Assembly: GCF_000004075.3 (NCBI RefSeq)
Contig: NC_026657.2
Span: 2,728,001-2,792,000, forward strand
From: Cucumis sativus
Taxonomy: Eukaryota > Streptophyta > Magnoliopsida > Cucurbitales > Cucurbitaceae
Reading direction: 5' to 3'
Length of the DNA: 64,000 bases
In this document: positions 42,269 to 55,330 of the stretch, one piece after another
Layout: every line of letters begins with the position of its first letter
Position numbering within the stretch: position 1 is the stretch's first letter
Made by a program: the position numbers and the translations under genes
The notes under the pieces: generated by a model
Told to the model about the DNA's origin: nothing
What the model saw: only the letters and a program-made list of their open reading frames with translations
Database searches by the model: none

Positions 42269-45200
42269 TAATTAATTAGTTAGGATATGCAAATTATTTT
42301 CTAAATCTCTTCTCAACTTTCATCTTGTTCTTCTTTTTTCTTTAATGCTTTGATCATATTACAAACTATGAATTTATTTAGTTTCATTTTATGTTCCGAA
42401 TCATAATTGTTTTAACATTGGAGTATAGAAGAGAGATCGAAGACTTGAATTAACTAAGATTTCATTCGAATGAGAGTGATCTTGTCGATATGAAAGTAAT
42501 TGAAAGTTACTATATACACTAACAATGTGTGTACATTTCGTTCAAGTGACTAGTAACTCCAAAACTAAACATGCTAAGTTTAGAGGAATTTTATATCGTG
42601 TGACTTTCTACTTTGTAATTTAATATTACAGGTACTAATATTTGACGATGGTTACAATTTTTCTGTTTTTGAAATCTATATTTGTTTCCTCTAATATTTT
42701 GGATTATAAACTTCATGTACCCTAAAAAGAAGCATTTAAATTCCTAAATAAATTGTTAAAGTAAAAGTATATTTTTTATTTTTAAAAACTAACTTAGTTG
42801 GAGTAATAAAACATAGAAACTTGCGGGAAAAATAGTATTTCAAAGCTTAATTTTGAGAGGGAGAAAATAAGAAAAAAGATATAAAAATGGAGCCTTGATG
42901 GTTTAAAACTAAATAGAAATGAAAAATCAAGATTTTATATTAAATAATTTAGAATGTTAATTTGGAAAAGAAAAGAAATGGAAAACTGGTGGACAGGTGC
43001 AACTAATTACATTATTAAAACCATACTTTTTCAAGCAAAGAATCTATTAATTTTGGATTTGGGATATCTTCCCTTTTTCTGATTTTGACCCTTTTTATTT
43101 TCCTTTTTACTTTTTTTTTTTTCTTTCTATTTTGTAGTTTTCATCCACATTTATTTATAAATTTTAATTTTAAATATCTTACCTGAAAATAATTGAAATG
43201 AAATAGTTAAGTGTTCTTCTCACGACAAAAAAAAAAAAAGAAAAGTAATGTGAAAGTTTGACTTTGTTTGTATCAAGTAAATTTGATGCTCTTATCATAA
43301 ACAATGTTTATATCAGTATATCTTAAGAAAAAAATACCAATGATCCATAGTATCAAGAACAAAAGATTTAGATAAGTTTTTTAGTTTTCAAGTAAGATAG
43401 CTTTTGATATTTTAATCAAGTCGAAAACACACATTAGTTCAGTAAATCTAATTCTTTTATAACAAACTTTTTAAAAGCATATTTTTGGACTAGCTTACAT
43501 ATAGACACATAAAATATTAAGATTTAGATAGGTAAACACCATCGACCGAACTCATTCCCACCAAGTTTTTTTTATCAAATTAATTTTTACGTTTAAAGCT
43601 TCAATCCAATAGTAGTGAAATTAGATTTGAAATGATATTAAAATTGAGCATAGAGCAACTAATGAATAAATCACATAAAAACAATAAAGGTAATACCATA
43701 AACAAAAAAAGAATAATTCTCAAACATTTATTCTTAAACTATGAGGGTTTCTAGAATCTATAGAGAAGATTTAGGAAATCTATATGCAATCCTTTCTTTC
43801 CCCCTAAATTGAGTGGAGACCCACCTAACAAGAAAGATGGGTCATAATATACCCAAAAATCTTTGTACCAAGATCTTGTGGGATATAGACATATATTAAT
43901 ATCAAAAATCATATAATATATATATATGTATATATAATTATACATGTCCCTCTTAATTAGGGTGTTACATGTGACCCTTTAGCATGCCCATGTGTTGCTT
44001 TGTCCAAAGGCATCACATGTTGCGAAAATATGAGTTCTAATGACACTCACTATGACCCCATCAATTGGCCATTTGGGGGTCGGTCCCTATGTCCCTAAAT
44101 TTCCTTATTCTTTGGTTCATATCATGTCTTTATGCCTTCCCCTTCAACGACCATCTTCTTCAATTTTTTCTCTCTTTCTTTTTCCCTTTCAAGAGCTTTG
44201 CTTTTCTGTAATTGATAACAATAATAACAACAAGATCATGTTTTTAATGAGAATAAATAAATAAATAAAGTAAATGTTGCAAATGTTTGGAAGTTTGTTG
44301 TTGCATCATGATAATGTTAGTGAATCACTAATTGTATTTTATTTTTCTACCTACGTGAGTTTATCAATCATATTGGGGTGTCACGACGTTTCTACGCTAC
44401 TACAGATTGGATCACATGCTATTTAATGTAATCAGAGAGTCTAGAATATTAAAAAAAAAAAAAACAAATTCAATTTTCAAACGAAAGAAACTAGGTCGTT
44501 AAATATAAATAAGGCTCCAAGGATTTGAATAAAGTCAGAATTTAGTCACTTTAGTTTGATAAAGCTTCATACATAGTTCCAACAGTTTTATAAAATCCTT
44601 ATAATTAGTCTTGAATGTTTTATCAAACACTCGGGACTATTTCCAACTTGGTTCAAACCGAAGCAAACCATAGTGACAAAACTTAGAATTTAACCAAGAA
44701 AATAAAACCTAAGAGAGTTCAGTTCATAGATATCTCACAAATAGAAAAAAAGTGAAACCTTGCTTAAACTTTTAGTTTCCATCTCATCGGTCTCTAAGCT
44801 TTTTATCTTTACAATCTAATCAGCCTTGCTATGAACATTTGAAAACAAAATGGAAAGCTTTATGTGCTATAAAATTCAAATGTTGCTTTCACCCAATCTA
44901 CTAATTAATGAATCCTTTCTTATAACAAAAAAGAAAAAGGTTAGATTACAAACTAATAAGTTGATGTATTTGTGCACATTACATAGGAAGAACATTAGAA
45001 AAGTAGCCGCAATTCTCTTACTTTTCTTTTCTACATTAAAGATCTAAAAAGTCACCCAAAAACAAACAAACAAACATAATTTCAAACAATCTTTTTTTCT
45101 TGTGTTAAAAAGAAATTGGATGTGGACATTCTTGTTGGTCATAAAGGGAGCTGATTTTCAAACATAATTTTCTTGGAACAAGATTCAACCCACAACCCAC

Positions 45201-47165
45201 AACCCTTTTCTTTTTCTTTTTTCTTTTTACTATATATTACAATTTTCTTTTCTAATGGAAAAAAGTTCATTTTTTACTGTATATATTACGAAGTTTTTAT
45301 TATTGCATGAAAATTATTATTATTATGTTGGTGGATTAAAAATCTAAGATATAATAAATATTACAAAAGACTAAACTTGGACAAGTAAAGTGCATAAACT
45401 AAGGTTTGGTTTGAAATAGTGTTTTGAGAAAAATCAATTGTAAGATGAAATAAAGATTGTTTGGTAGATTTCAATTCTAAACTAAAAAAAAAAAAAAGCA
45501 TACTAAGGTGTTTGATAGAATTAATACGAAATTGTTATGGTTTAATTATAATGATTTAAGTAAACATATTATTTATGTTATATATTGATATTTTGTATCA
45601 AATTTACGGTAAGATGATTATTTAAAACTTTAAATTAGCAAAAACACAGATTGATGTAACATAACACAACGAATAACAGGTAGAAGAAAGTAAATAACTA
45701 GACAATAAAATGACATGATCTAATTTGACATGCTATTGCTTCACAAAGAAGGTTAGTTGCACATGACACTTTATTAGTTTGTTTTATGATTTTTGGTGTT
45801 AGTGGGAAAAGAACATAAGAAAGGAAGGAATTGTTGTTGGCAAATGGTATTAAATTTTTAAAGTGAGAAAACAATATTATTTAGAACTAATGAGTTCTTG
45901 AAAAGGGAAGAAAAAACAAAGTAATATTGCAAGAAGGTCCCTTTGTTTATAGAGCTCACATGGTGTGAATGATGAGAATGGACAATAATGGTGGTAGGTG
46001 GGTGAGGTAGTTAAGCAATGACCATTAGGACCATTTTTACTTGAAAGAGATGAAGAGAAGAAAAAGTTCAAACTCTATGATGGTTTGCATTTGGGGTTGA
46101 GTCACTTTGTGAGGAAGTTATGTTACAATCCCTTCTAACTTAGACTTAACATGATCATTATAATGTTATTGCTAACAATTATTCAACATCAATGCACATT
46201 CTCACTTTTTGTTTATCAAGATAATCATGAAGCATTTAAAAGAACGTATTGAATTCTTAGTAACTCCAAAGTCTAAGAGTCCAATCATATTAGTGTGAAA
46301 TTGACTATAATCATTGATGTATATGGGTGGGATTAGTATGTAAGATTACGTGATCAAAATGGTTGAAAGCTAATGTGAAAAAGACGGAGTGTTGTTAGGA
46401 CAACACTCTATGAACACCCAACTGAGTGCATACAAATAATGACCTGGGTGTGCTCAAGAAAAGAATTCTAGCATTTATAATAGTACATACTCCTTCCGTT
46501 TAGTATTGACATCCATCTTTTTGTTCAGGCCCATACATGGGTTGCTCACATAACCTTCTAGGGCTGCTCCACATGTGTCTACCCTTTCAACAAACTTATA
46601 AACAAGTCCATCCAAACCACCTATGGTTGACATTTTGATTTATTGGGCCAAGGTCTTGGACCTTTTAGAAATCTATTTTGTGGGTTTTAAATATATTGGT
46701 TGATTTTTGAATTTTGGATTAGCCTTTTTGTTTGAATGGGACTTTTTAAGCTTCCAAGCTTAAGCCTACTCTCCTCTCTTAGCCTTAAACTTTACTTTAA
46801 AGTTATCTTAGTTTCAAGAAGGATTAAGCCAAGTTAGCTTTTGTTATTTTTTTACTTAAGCATTCTAGAGTTTTTGTGGTTCTCCATGCATAAGTCACCT
46901 TATCTTAAGTTTTGAGAAGTTGAATAAAACAAGAGTTGAACTTGTCTTGAGTTTCATTGGGTGTGTGAATTAGTATGGCATGGACATTACAACCTTAGAA
47001 TCAAACTTGTAGAGTGATTTGACCTTGTGTTTGAAGCCAATCTTCATGTAAGGAAACACTCATAGACAAAGTAGAATGGTGGATGAAAAATGATGATAAT
47101 ATATAATGAAACAGGGTGTGGTGATACATACATTAATATAAACAGAGACTTAGCTTGAGTTTGCT

Positions 47166-47498
47166 TTACAAGTTCTTTGAACGTTCTTGTGATGATTTGT
47201 AAATGCGAAATGCAGCAATGCACATTGTGGCATTTCCTATAGCTGTTAGCATTGCCTGAATGGCCACCAAAACCTGCACCCAACACCAAATCCAAGTCAT
47301 TTTATATCCTTTTCATGGTGAGGACTGAAGAACTTCATGTTCTTTTGAAATTACTGCACTAATACAACTAAATTTTCTGACAAAAAATAATCAAATTGAA
47401 GTGTGAAAGACAGCTAATTCTATATGTATTTCATGGTAAGATTGCCGTATGCTTTTGAAACTACAGCAATGGAATCTAAATGATGCTAGCCTTAAACT

Positions 47499-47536
<38 letters not shown>

Positions 47537-49577
47537 ACTCTATATACTTTTCACAGTAAGGTTGCTCTTGTTCTTTTGGAACTTTGCTATTAGAATCAGA
47601 ATACTATTAAATTAACCTAAAGCCAGAGAAAGATCAGTCTGAACAAGTTTTTCTACGGTTTCCCCCTTCTTTTTCCTGGTCAACTTTGAACCTCAAGTTG
47701 TTCACAATCATATGTGAGATAAGGAATTTACTTGCGTGGTTGCCCAACAAATGGTTATACAGGAAGTAATTTGGAAGAAACTTAAAGTAAGAGTGAAGCA
47801 AAGTAAAGGAAGAGAAATGAGTTGGTGGTTTTCGTCTCTTCTATTAATTTTTAAGAAACAATAACCTTGAAATTATGAATTGACTATTGAGCTAAATAAT
47901 CGGTTTCAAGATAGATTAAAACAACTAAACCGAGATCAAGAAAATCCAATTCATCAAACTGTCTTTCATTCTAAACAGAAATCAACCCAATAAGCAATAG
48001 CAGAGCAGTTTCCTAAATAAAAATCATCAGGATCATAAACTAAGTAAAAATTTGTACGAATTATTTCGAATATATGAACAGAATCGAGTATTTCAATTAG
48101 TCCAGAAAGATCTTGCGAAAACCAAAACTTACTGTACCTCAAGAGACTCAGAGTTATAGAAAAAATGCCATGTGCAAGCACAAAATGCTCCACCTAGCAA
48201 TGGTACCTGCTCAAGTTAAAAATTGTTAGTTATCTGTAATCTGTCTATGAGTCATTGAGTTGAGCCCTTCAAAAGAAATCTAAAAGCTTTGATAACCTAC
48301 AGAGCCAGATTATGACTTCATCGAAAACAGCAAACATAAGTTAATACTTCTTTAATCGAATGATCCTATGACATCGAGGGTAAATTGAATCCAATTTTTT
48401 CCATCGGTTCTCTGTTAATGATGGGTTTACTTTAACAATAACATCTCAGGTAATATTGGTTTAGGACTCCCTGAGCATCAATTTCCTCTTTTTCCACTCT
48501 AAATAGAGCATTCCATTGTAATTTTTACTTGAATTATTATCTATAGAAGTTGATGGGATTCTTTAATATTCAGAGAAAAAGGAACTCCTATCTATAAGAT
48601 AGATGAGAATGCAATTAGAGACAAAGAAAAGGAACTCACCATTCCCCAAGAAAGTCCTTTCCAAGACTCATTACCAGATTTCTCTCCATATTGCCACACC
48701 AAAGCCATTGCTGTAATCCTAACAACACGAGACTTATGATCAACAAATTATAAACCAAGATAGTCACCAGCAAGAATTGAGAGGGTTTACCATTCATCCC
48801 TTTCCTTCAATTGATTATCTATCAAATGAGTAACTAAAATCCATAGTTCATTTCCATGACAATTAATAAAAGAAATTTCTAGATTTGGTACCGATTTATC
48901 ATAACATTATAGTCTACCTTGGAAGTCCTATAATGCCACTTTCTCTCCAAATAGTACAAAAATATTCATCAAACCACAATTAGACAAGAAACTAAAAATA
49001 CCTTAGCTTACTAAAAGCTTTTGAGTTTAGGGTTAGTATAGTTATCATCAAATATGCAGCAATATTTCTACACTTCTCAGATATTACCTGAAAAGGTATC
49101 TCTGTGTAATCAATTTGAAGAACTTATCACTTCTTACATGCACAATGAAGACAATAACAACAGTCTATTCTGCTTTGTATCCCTACTTCAATGAAGATTT
49201 AAATTTGAACATCAAACAAAATTACACAAGTTTGGTGAAAATCATTACAAAAGAGAATTGATGAATCCTCACCATTCAACAACGCTGGAAACATGAATGG
49301 CCCAGGTGGGCAAGGAGAGAGCATTTTGGGGCTCGTTAAAAAGCAGCGAAGATGACAATTCCGTGGCAGCAGAAGCGGATTCAGGTCCCAAAAGGGCAAG
49401 AGTGAAACCCGTACCGAGCAAAACCACCATGGTTTTGGAGGGAAAACCCAGACGGGAGATGGGTCGCCGGAATGAGACTCCGGTAGGAAGTTGAAAAGTA
49501 GGGGCAAAATCTGTGGAAATTGGGAGTGGGGATTTGGGAATTGAAAAGGAATACAAGAGTGGGGAAGTGAGTGACAT
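47166..49577 (-). CDS. YCF49-like DUF2499 plastid protein, 186 aa
   Basis: Four minus-strand exons: 49273-49577, 48640-48718, 48138-48206 and 47166-47273 (561 nt). The first about 60 residues are rich in Ser/Pro/Phe with few acids, as in chloroplast transit peptides. A hydrophobic run (about 49-68) then ends in SASA-A, like a lumenal or inner-membrane signal. The conserved part has LPTWAIHVSSVVEW (TM), WKGLSWGMVPLLGGAFCACTWHFFYNSESLEVLVAIQA and GNATMCIAAFRIY, which match DUF2499, the family of cyanobacterial and red-algal plastid Ycf49. Molecular function is unknown; a thylakoid or envelope membrane site is expected. The N-terminal start is the first ATG of the frame. A uORF with six ATGs lies in the leader. 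Confidence 0.9.
47503..47534. repeat. (GA)16 microsatellite in the YCF49-like last intron
   Basis: An uninterrupted 32-bp GA run within the intron between the third and fourth coding exons; likely polymorphic. Confidence 0.95.
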
Positions 49578-49621
49578 GGTTTAGGATTGATGTAGAAGAT
49601 GAAAATTTTGAATGGGCAAAA

Positions 49622-49684
49622 TCAGTAAAGAGAGAAAGATTTGGCATGAAAATAGAGAATGGTGTTCATCATCATCATCATCAT
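49622..49684 (-). promoter_or_regulatory. Upstream ORF opened by (ATG)6 before the YCF49-like gene
   Basis: On the minus strand six consecutive ATG codons (49667-49684) open a 20-codon frame that ends in TGA at 49622-49624, 44 nt before the main ATG at 49577. The repeat is the (CAT)n microsatellite read on the other strand. Whether the transcript includes it is not shown by the sequence. Confidence 0.5.
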
Positions 49685-49689
49685 CGTCT

Positions 49690-50889
49690 CTCTTTGATTT
49701 TGGTTTGTTGTTGATAACTTGATTCTTCGAGGGGAAAATGGAGTAATTAACAATTGCGATAACATTTTGAATTGAATTAGTGGTTCAAATTTGGCTATCC
49801 AACTTATTTGATTTCCTAACCTATTTACGTTCTGCCCAAAACTTACAATAACTCAACTCCCATAGTGAGTTCTTACAATCTTAAAATTTGAGATATTTTT
49901 TCTTCCTATTGAAAAAAGTCTTAGCTTTTTGTTAAAATTTTGATAAACATTACCTTCTTTAATACTAGTTTTTAATTTATTAAAAAAAAATCCTTGTTTA
50001 ATAATTATTCTTTTATTCTTTTTTAATTTAATTTGTCCTATAATTATTTAAAATATTGATACAAATTATTCTAAAATTTAATTTTGGTTTTCTCAATTAG
50101 TTTTTTACATTAAAATATTCCAAAATAATAACTTTTATTATTCAACAAAAAGTTATATCAAAATTTAGATATTTGATGCATGATTGTAATTTTAACAAAA
50201 GAGAAAGAAGAAAAGTTAATTCAGAAACATTTCTAATCTATCTTTTTTAAAAAAAAAAAAACTGCGTAACTTAACATATAATCATTTTTTATTGTTTTCA
50301 TTTTATTAAAAAAAATTGACAAAAAAGAAACAAATTTAGATAATATAGTTTGGGATACCAAAATCAATAATGCTTACCATTCAATTATACTTAGTAATGA
50401 TAACTCTAATTAAGAATTTATAAAAATCATTTTCCAACTTCAGGGGCAAGTCAAAAATCAAATTTACTTTAAAGCATGAAACTAAATTCAAATGTGAAGG
50501 CTAAAAAAAAATTAGTTTCTAAAATCTAAAAACCAAATAAAACCCGAAGTTTAAATCATGAACTAAAAAGTGTATTTTGACCCCCCAAAAATTCCAATAT
50601 TAATAAAAATACATAAGTTAGTCATTCTCCCTGCCCAAATATACTGTGAAACAAAAATGGGGAATATCTAAATTAATCAATACTATAATTAAAATTCCCA
50701 ACCTTGAATATGAGCCAATTGATTAAACTATCAAATAAACTCTTTAAAAATTGTAAAGATTGAATCCTCACTCTCATTTGAATTTAGCAAAGGTTTTGTA
50801 TGTAACCTCAAGTCCAAGTGTTTGATGCAGTTCTAGAGAAGAGCTCTTCAACTGCCTCTACAACACATGTACAATAAATATAACTTTCT
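49690..50889. other. Spacer between BASS1 and the YCF49-like gene
   Basis: Promoter region of the YCF49-like gene on the left and 3' UTR of BASS1 on the right (both on the minus strand). A/T-rich, with no gene or recognised repeat. Confidence 0.55.
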
Positions 50890-53800
50890 CTAACTCTCTT
50901 TCATCATATTTTTTTCTTTCCTCTTGCTCCATATCATAACCAGAGAAAATCCCATCAAAGACATCATCACAGTCTGCAAAGAAAAATAAATTAATCTTCT
51001 GTTACATATTAAGGTTTAATATGTTGTAATTTGTTGTCGTTTATCTTTCAATATATTAGGGAAATTAGGACAATCCGCTAAATAGGTTCCAAGCAACAAT
51101 TATGTTTTAGTCCATAAAGTTCTCATGAAAGCTAATTTATTCACCGTCATTAACTTTTCAATAAAATAGGTACTAAAGATATGATGTAAGCGCACCTTTT
51201 GTTTGTTATCTCGTGAATAAATGTTTACATAGGCGAGTATTTGAAGTCATATCATATGTGATAGGTTAAAGTTCTTGTTAATAGATTAATAAACAGATTA
51301 AGGTCCTGATTAGGGTTAGCATAAACCATAACAAGTTGCTATACAAGACATCACACGAGTTTAAAGAACAGGTAGAATATAACTCACTGAGATTGCTGGG
51401 GGCACACTAACGAGGGGATCCTGGAAAAACCTGTTGGCAAGAGCAAGGGCAAGGAGGCTGCTTTGCATTCCTACACAATGGCAAATTCAATCAATTCTCT
51501 ATAAACGTTATGATAGGAATGGTAGAGAAATTAAAGGAAAATAAGAAACTAGTTAAATAGTTTGTTTGGAAAGTTTGGTAATACATATGGTGTGTAGGGA
51601 AAGAGAAAAATGGGCAATATTTTGGTGAGTGAATTAGAGCTTGAGAGTGATCTCAAGATTGAGAGGTTCTGTTATTTTCTATAATACAATATATTCGGGT
51701 TCTATATCACATCGATGGATATTTAACTTTTGAAAAATGGTCAAACCTGTTTCATAGGATAGTGTTCTCTGCAGTGCTTTCACATCGGGTGACCCATGAA
51801 ATGCAAGACCAGTCAAGGAGTACCCCGCTATAAACGCAGATAAATGAAAAGCAACAATGAGCAGCAATATGGAAAGTCCAAAAGGGGATATGACAGCGTT
51901 GATGTTAATTGCAAGTGGAGCTCCAACACAACAAGCTGTAACCAATACCGAAAGTGGAGGCAAGAAAGGTCGAATTGCTTCACAAATCCTAGGAAAGAAC
52001 CTGAAAGGATAATCATATAAGATAATAGCAAGGTTTCATCGGATGGCATTTTGAATATGACGTCTAGAAAATGCTCTGTTACCGGTTGAGAAGCAAGCCT
52101 GCAGCAATTGGTGCAACTACAATCTGTGTAATGCTGGATATCATCCCTTTAACATCAACTGGAAGTCTCTTTCCAATGAGCAATAAGGATAAAAACGGTG
52201 TGACGACAACAGCAGTAGCAGTGGATAATGATGTCATAACTACACTTAAGGGGGCAAGGGATGGATCAGTTAAAAAAGTTGCATAACTTGAGAGTTGTGC
52301 GCCACTAACACAAGAGACCAGCATAATCCCCGCACCTGATGTATTTATTGACAGAAGGTTAAAATTCTCCCAAGTCCAAACAGTGGGATATAGGTTGAGT
52401 AAGCTCATTCTCACCTATTGCTGTAGGAAGACCAAAAAGGGTCACTGCAATTGTACCGAATAGATAACCAAGAAGTGGCTTCACAAAAAATTGGCCCACA
52501 TAACCAGCAAAGATAGCCGCTGGTTGCTTGAATGCTTCAAGGAAATCTTTCTCACTGGAATTAACCCCAACTGCAAACATCAAAAACCCTAATGCAGGTG
52601 CATAGTACCTGTAAAAGCACTGACATATATTCAGAAGATAGTTAATCTTCTAGTAAACATGCTAGTATAGTACAGCAAATACAATATATTGGTCAACCAA
52701 GCTTCACTTGAATAACCTTTATCACCTGCTTGTAAACCATGCAAAAGACGGTGGGAAAATAAGGGCAACCAGTGTGCTAGCAAGAACAACATGAGGCAGA
52801 AGAGAATTTGACTGCTTCAATATCTCGACAAATGTAGTTTTCTTCTGGTCAATTATCTGATGCATAGGAAAATAAACTTCAGCAGCTACAATAGAATTAA
52901 TGTTGAGCTTTGAATCCAGAATGATAAAATGGCAAAATTTTGAATACAAGAATACACATATCTTAATTTTGTGATGAAATAAAGTTAAACAATTCTCTCG
53001 AAAACAGCAATCTTTCATTTCACAAACTATGCGCCCATCTAACGAAGTTTTTTTTAAAAAAATTAAAGATTTTTTTTTAAAAAAAAAATCAGGGCAGAAT
53101 CTAAAGACTGGAGGAAAAATAAAAGCTCCAGAAAACTTAACCAAAATTTAAAAAACGTGCTATGAAAAATAAAAGGCTAGATCTTATTTGATAGACTAAT
53201 TACACAAACCTCCAAACTGATACATTAACTATATGTAATGAAATGGCTTTTAAATTAACTTCTTGGCATTAATTAGATGTAATAAAAGTTAAGCTTCTTT
53301 TCCTTCTTCCAACGGACAATTAAATTAACTTTATGACATCTAAACTTCTACAGCCAACCTATTTAGCCAAGGAGAAAACTAGACACTCATCCAACGTTTG
53401 AAAAATTCCACTTCCAATTTGTAATACCAATCTTCATTACAACACATCACAGCAGAAATTATCACTATTAAGAATCATAACGCCAAGAAAGGGAAAAGAA
53501 GATGCGTATTATTGACCTCCAGTTGTTTTACTTTTTTTTTATAGATTGTATAATAAATAAAAAAAGTAACATGCACAGTGATGACCGAATACAGCACCAG
53601 AGACTTTATTTGTTTTTATTGTCTTTCCTTCAAAAGACCATTTAAAAAATTAACTCAGGTTCTCTCATCTTCTCTTCCTTCCTCACCAGCTAAAGTACTA
53701 AATAAACCTCACTATTTTAAGCAAAAGAATCCTCAGTAGTGAGTAATGTTGATAAAGAAATATTTATGGAACAGAAGCATTACCTCTGGCGAACTGCTAG

Positions 53801-54138
53801 AAGAATCACAATCCAGCCGCAAAGATTCAGAAGAACTGTCCGGTACACATCTAGTGGATATGGAGAATCTGAGACTCCAATCAGAATAAACTAGAGAAAT
53901 CGAAAAAATGAATCCAATCAGCTTCGCATGCAAATGAAATCAAGAATGAGAGGGGAAACTCACGGAAAGTGTTGGAACAACGAACAGAAACTCCATTAAT
54001 CTGCGGCGGAAAACGATGGAACAGTCCCGAAATTGACTGATTACGAGAAGAAATAGACGTAGGGAAATCCAATTGAGAGCGATGAAGACGATGAATTTGC
54101 ATCAAATTCTTCCCCAAAATGCTTGAACTCAAATTCAT
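50890..54138 (-). CDS. BASS1: Probable plastid sodium/metabolite cotransporter BASS1, 426 aa
   Basis: Eight minus-strand exons: 53964-54138, 53784-53890, 52726-52856, 52415-52608, 52083-52335, 51747-52000, 51388-51470 and 50890-50973 (1281 nt). Residues 1 to about 90 are Ser/Arg-rich and acid-poor at the start, as in a plastid transit peptide. The rest is a ten-helix bile acid:Na+ symporter (BASS/SBF) domain with family blocks GFLMFAVGVNS, VKPLLGYLFG, GAGIMLVSCVSGAQLSSYAT, TAVVVTPFLSLLLIGK, and ALQRTLSYETGMQSSLLALALA near the C-terminus. Plastid BASS proteins move organic anions with Na+; BASS2 carries pyruvate, while the BASS1 substrate is not established. I chose BASS1 by overall resemblance, and BASS3 is the alternative. 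The second exon has two possible acceptors; 53890 keeps the frame. Confidence 0.92.
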
Positions 54139-54185
54139 TTTTGTGAATTTTTTTCTTTTTAATTTTTTAAATTTTTTACAAATGA

Positions 54186-54192
<7 letters not shown>

Positions 54193-54222
<30 letters not shown>
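54193..54222. repeat. (GA)15 microsatellite in the BASS1 leader
   Basis: A 30-bp GA run 55-84 bp upstream of the BASS1 ATG (read as CT on the coding strand). CT-rich leaders are common near plant transcription starts, so it probably lies in the 5' UTR or core promoter. Confidence 0.9.
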
Positions 54223-54225
<3 letters not shown>

Positions 54226-54615
54226 ATTGAGTTAGAAATATGAGAGAGTCTTTGACTAATTTGGAATATAATGAACCGTTTCCTTTTCTTCACTTTCTTG
54301 AAGCTCTTGTTTTAAATACAACTTGTTGTTTCTTTTAAGTTATAAGAATTTAAAACATTGTTTTTTCTTTTTTAGTCCGTGAAACACTTCTTTCAATAAA
54401 AAGATACAAAAATCTAGGTGAGCGTAGGTAATCGAATTTCACTCTCAAACATAGTAAAAAGTTATCACTTCAAATAAAATGGATAAACTTTTAGTTTTCT
54501 TCATCAACCTTACATTTTTGTGTAGAGGTTGAGCTAAATAGAATTATGAGATCGAATTAACGATATAGTGAAAGATAACATTAAGAAAGCGTATTAGTTA
54601 TTTAACGATAGGATG

Positions 54616-54687
54616 TTGAGAATAATGGTGGATTATAATGAAAATTGGTTATTGAGAATAATGGTGGATTATAATGAAAATTGATTA
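54616..54687. repeat. 36-bp tandem duplication
   Basis: The 32-bp segment starting TTGAGAATAATGGTGG occurs at 54616-54647 and again at 54652-54683, identical, with a period of 36 bp. Confidence 0.9.
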
Positions 54688-55157
54688 CCAAATTAATGAG
54701 GCTTTTTCTTTGAATATGGTAATGTCAATAAACTTATATTATATTGAAGAATAAATGTCACTATAATGGTCCCACCCAAGGATATATATTAGAACTTAGA
54801 AGGTTGGCATTGGTGTCATTGATAATTTAATATTATGTAATGTACTAAGTTGCAGGAAATGTTATCTATGGAAAAAGAAGAAAATCATTGTTTATGTTTT
54901 AAAAAAATCAGTCCTTACCAAAGTTTTGTTGGAGTTTTCTTATATAAGAACGAAAGTAAGGCAGTTAGATAATCGAAATTAAAGATGCATCAATCTATCT
55001 TTTAAAAATAAAATGATTAATAAACGGCGATGAGTTCATTTGACAAGAAGAAATGAAGTATTTAATATTAAAAGTGATTATTTGGTTCATATAAAGCTTG
55101 CTAATTTGAATATCATTTATAGTTAGCCCGATAATCTATTTGTAAGGCTTAAAATTT

Positions 55158-55330
55158 GTTGTTGGAAAATTATTAATGATGCTTTTTTCACTAGAAGTAA
55201 TTTGTTATGTAAAGGAGCTCACTTCGATTTGATGGGTGTGTTTTGCACCAAGCAAGTGGATTTCGCGTTTCATAGTTTGTTCATAGGTTTATTTATACTA
55301 ATTGTGATGATTTTTGGGATGGTATAATTG
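55158..55330 (+). mobile_element. Relic of a LINE-type reverse transcriptase zinc-binding (zf-RVT) domain
   Basis: One plus-strand frame reads CCWKIINDAFFTRSNLLCKG and later VFCTKQVDFAFHSLF. This has the order and spacing of the zf-RVT domain found after reverse transcriptase in plant non-LTR elements: W-(K/R)-(I/L)-N-(D/N)-x-(L/F)-x-T-(R/K)-x-N-L, then C, then H-L/S-F. The first zinc Cys and the last Cys look replaced by Gly. No other part of the element (endonuclease, reverse transcriptase, tail) is visible. The frame then decays into stops. The identification rests on my recall of the motif. Confidence 0.5.

Larger units (their letters stand above)
35346..47165. other. Gene desert with promoter-like islands
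   Basis: Nearly 12 kb without a supportable gene. Open frames are short and biased by T-rich or A-rich runs. GC-richer islands occur at about 36200-36420, 37890-38060 (contains CACGTG and TGACGTGGCA, the cores bound by bZIP factors), 43960-44200 and 46380-46680. The last has CCCATACATGGGTTGC and GGGCCAAGG and could be decayed transposon, but no protein relic, terminal repeat or primer-binding site is visible. Two long (AT)n microsatellites are listed separately. Confidence 0.5.

Noticed and set aside
46380-46680. Possible LTR fragment with palindromic GTGTTG..CAACAC
   Set aside because: No primer-binding site, no paired copy and no protein relic; I could not support a transposon call.
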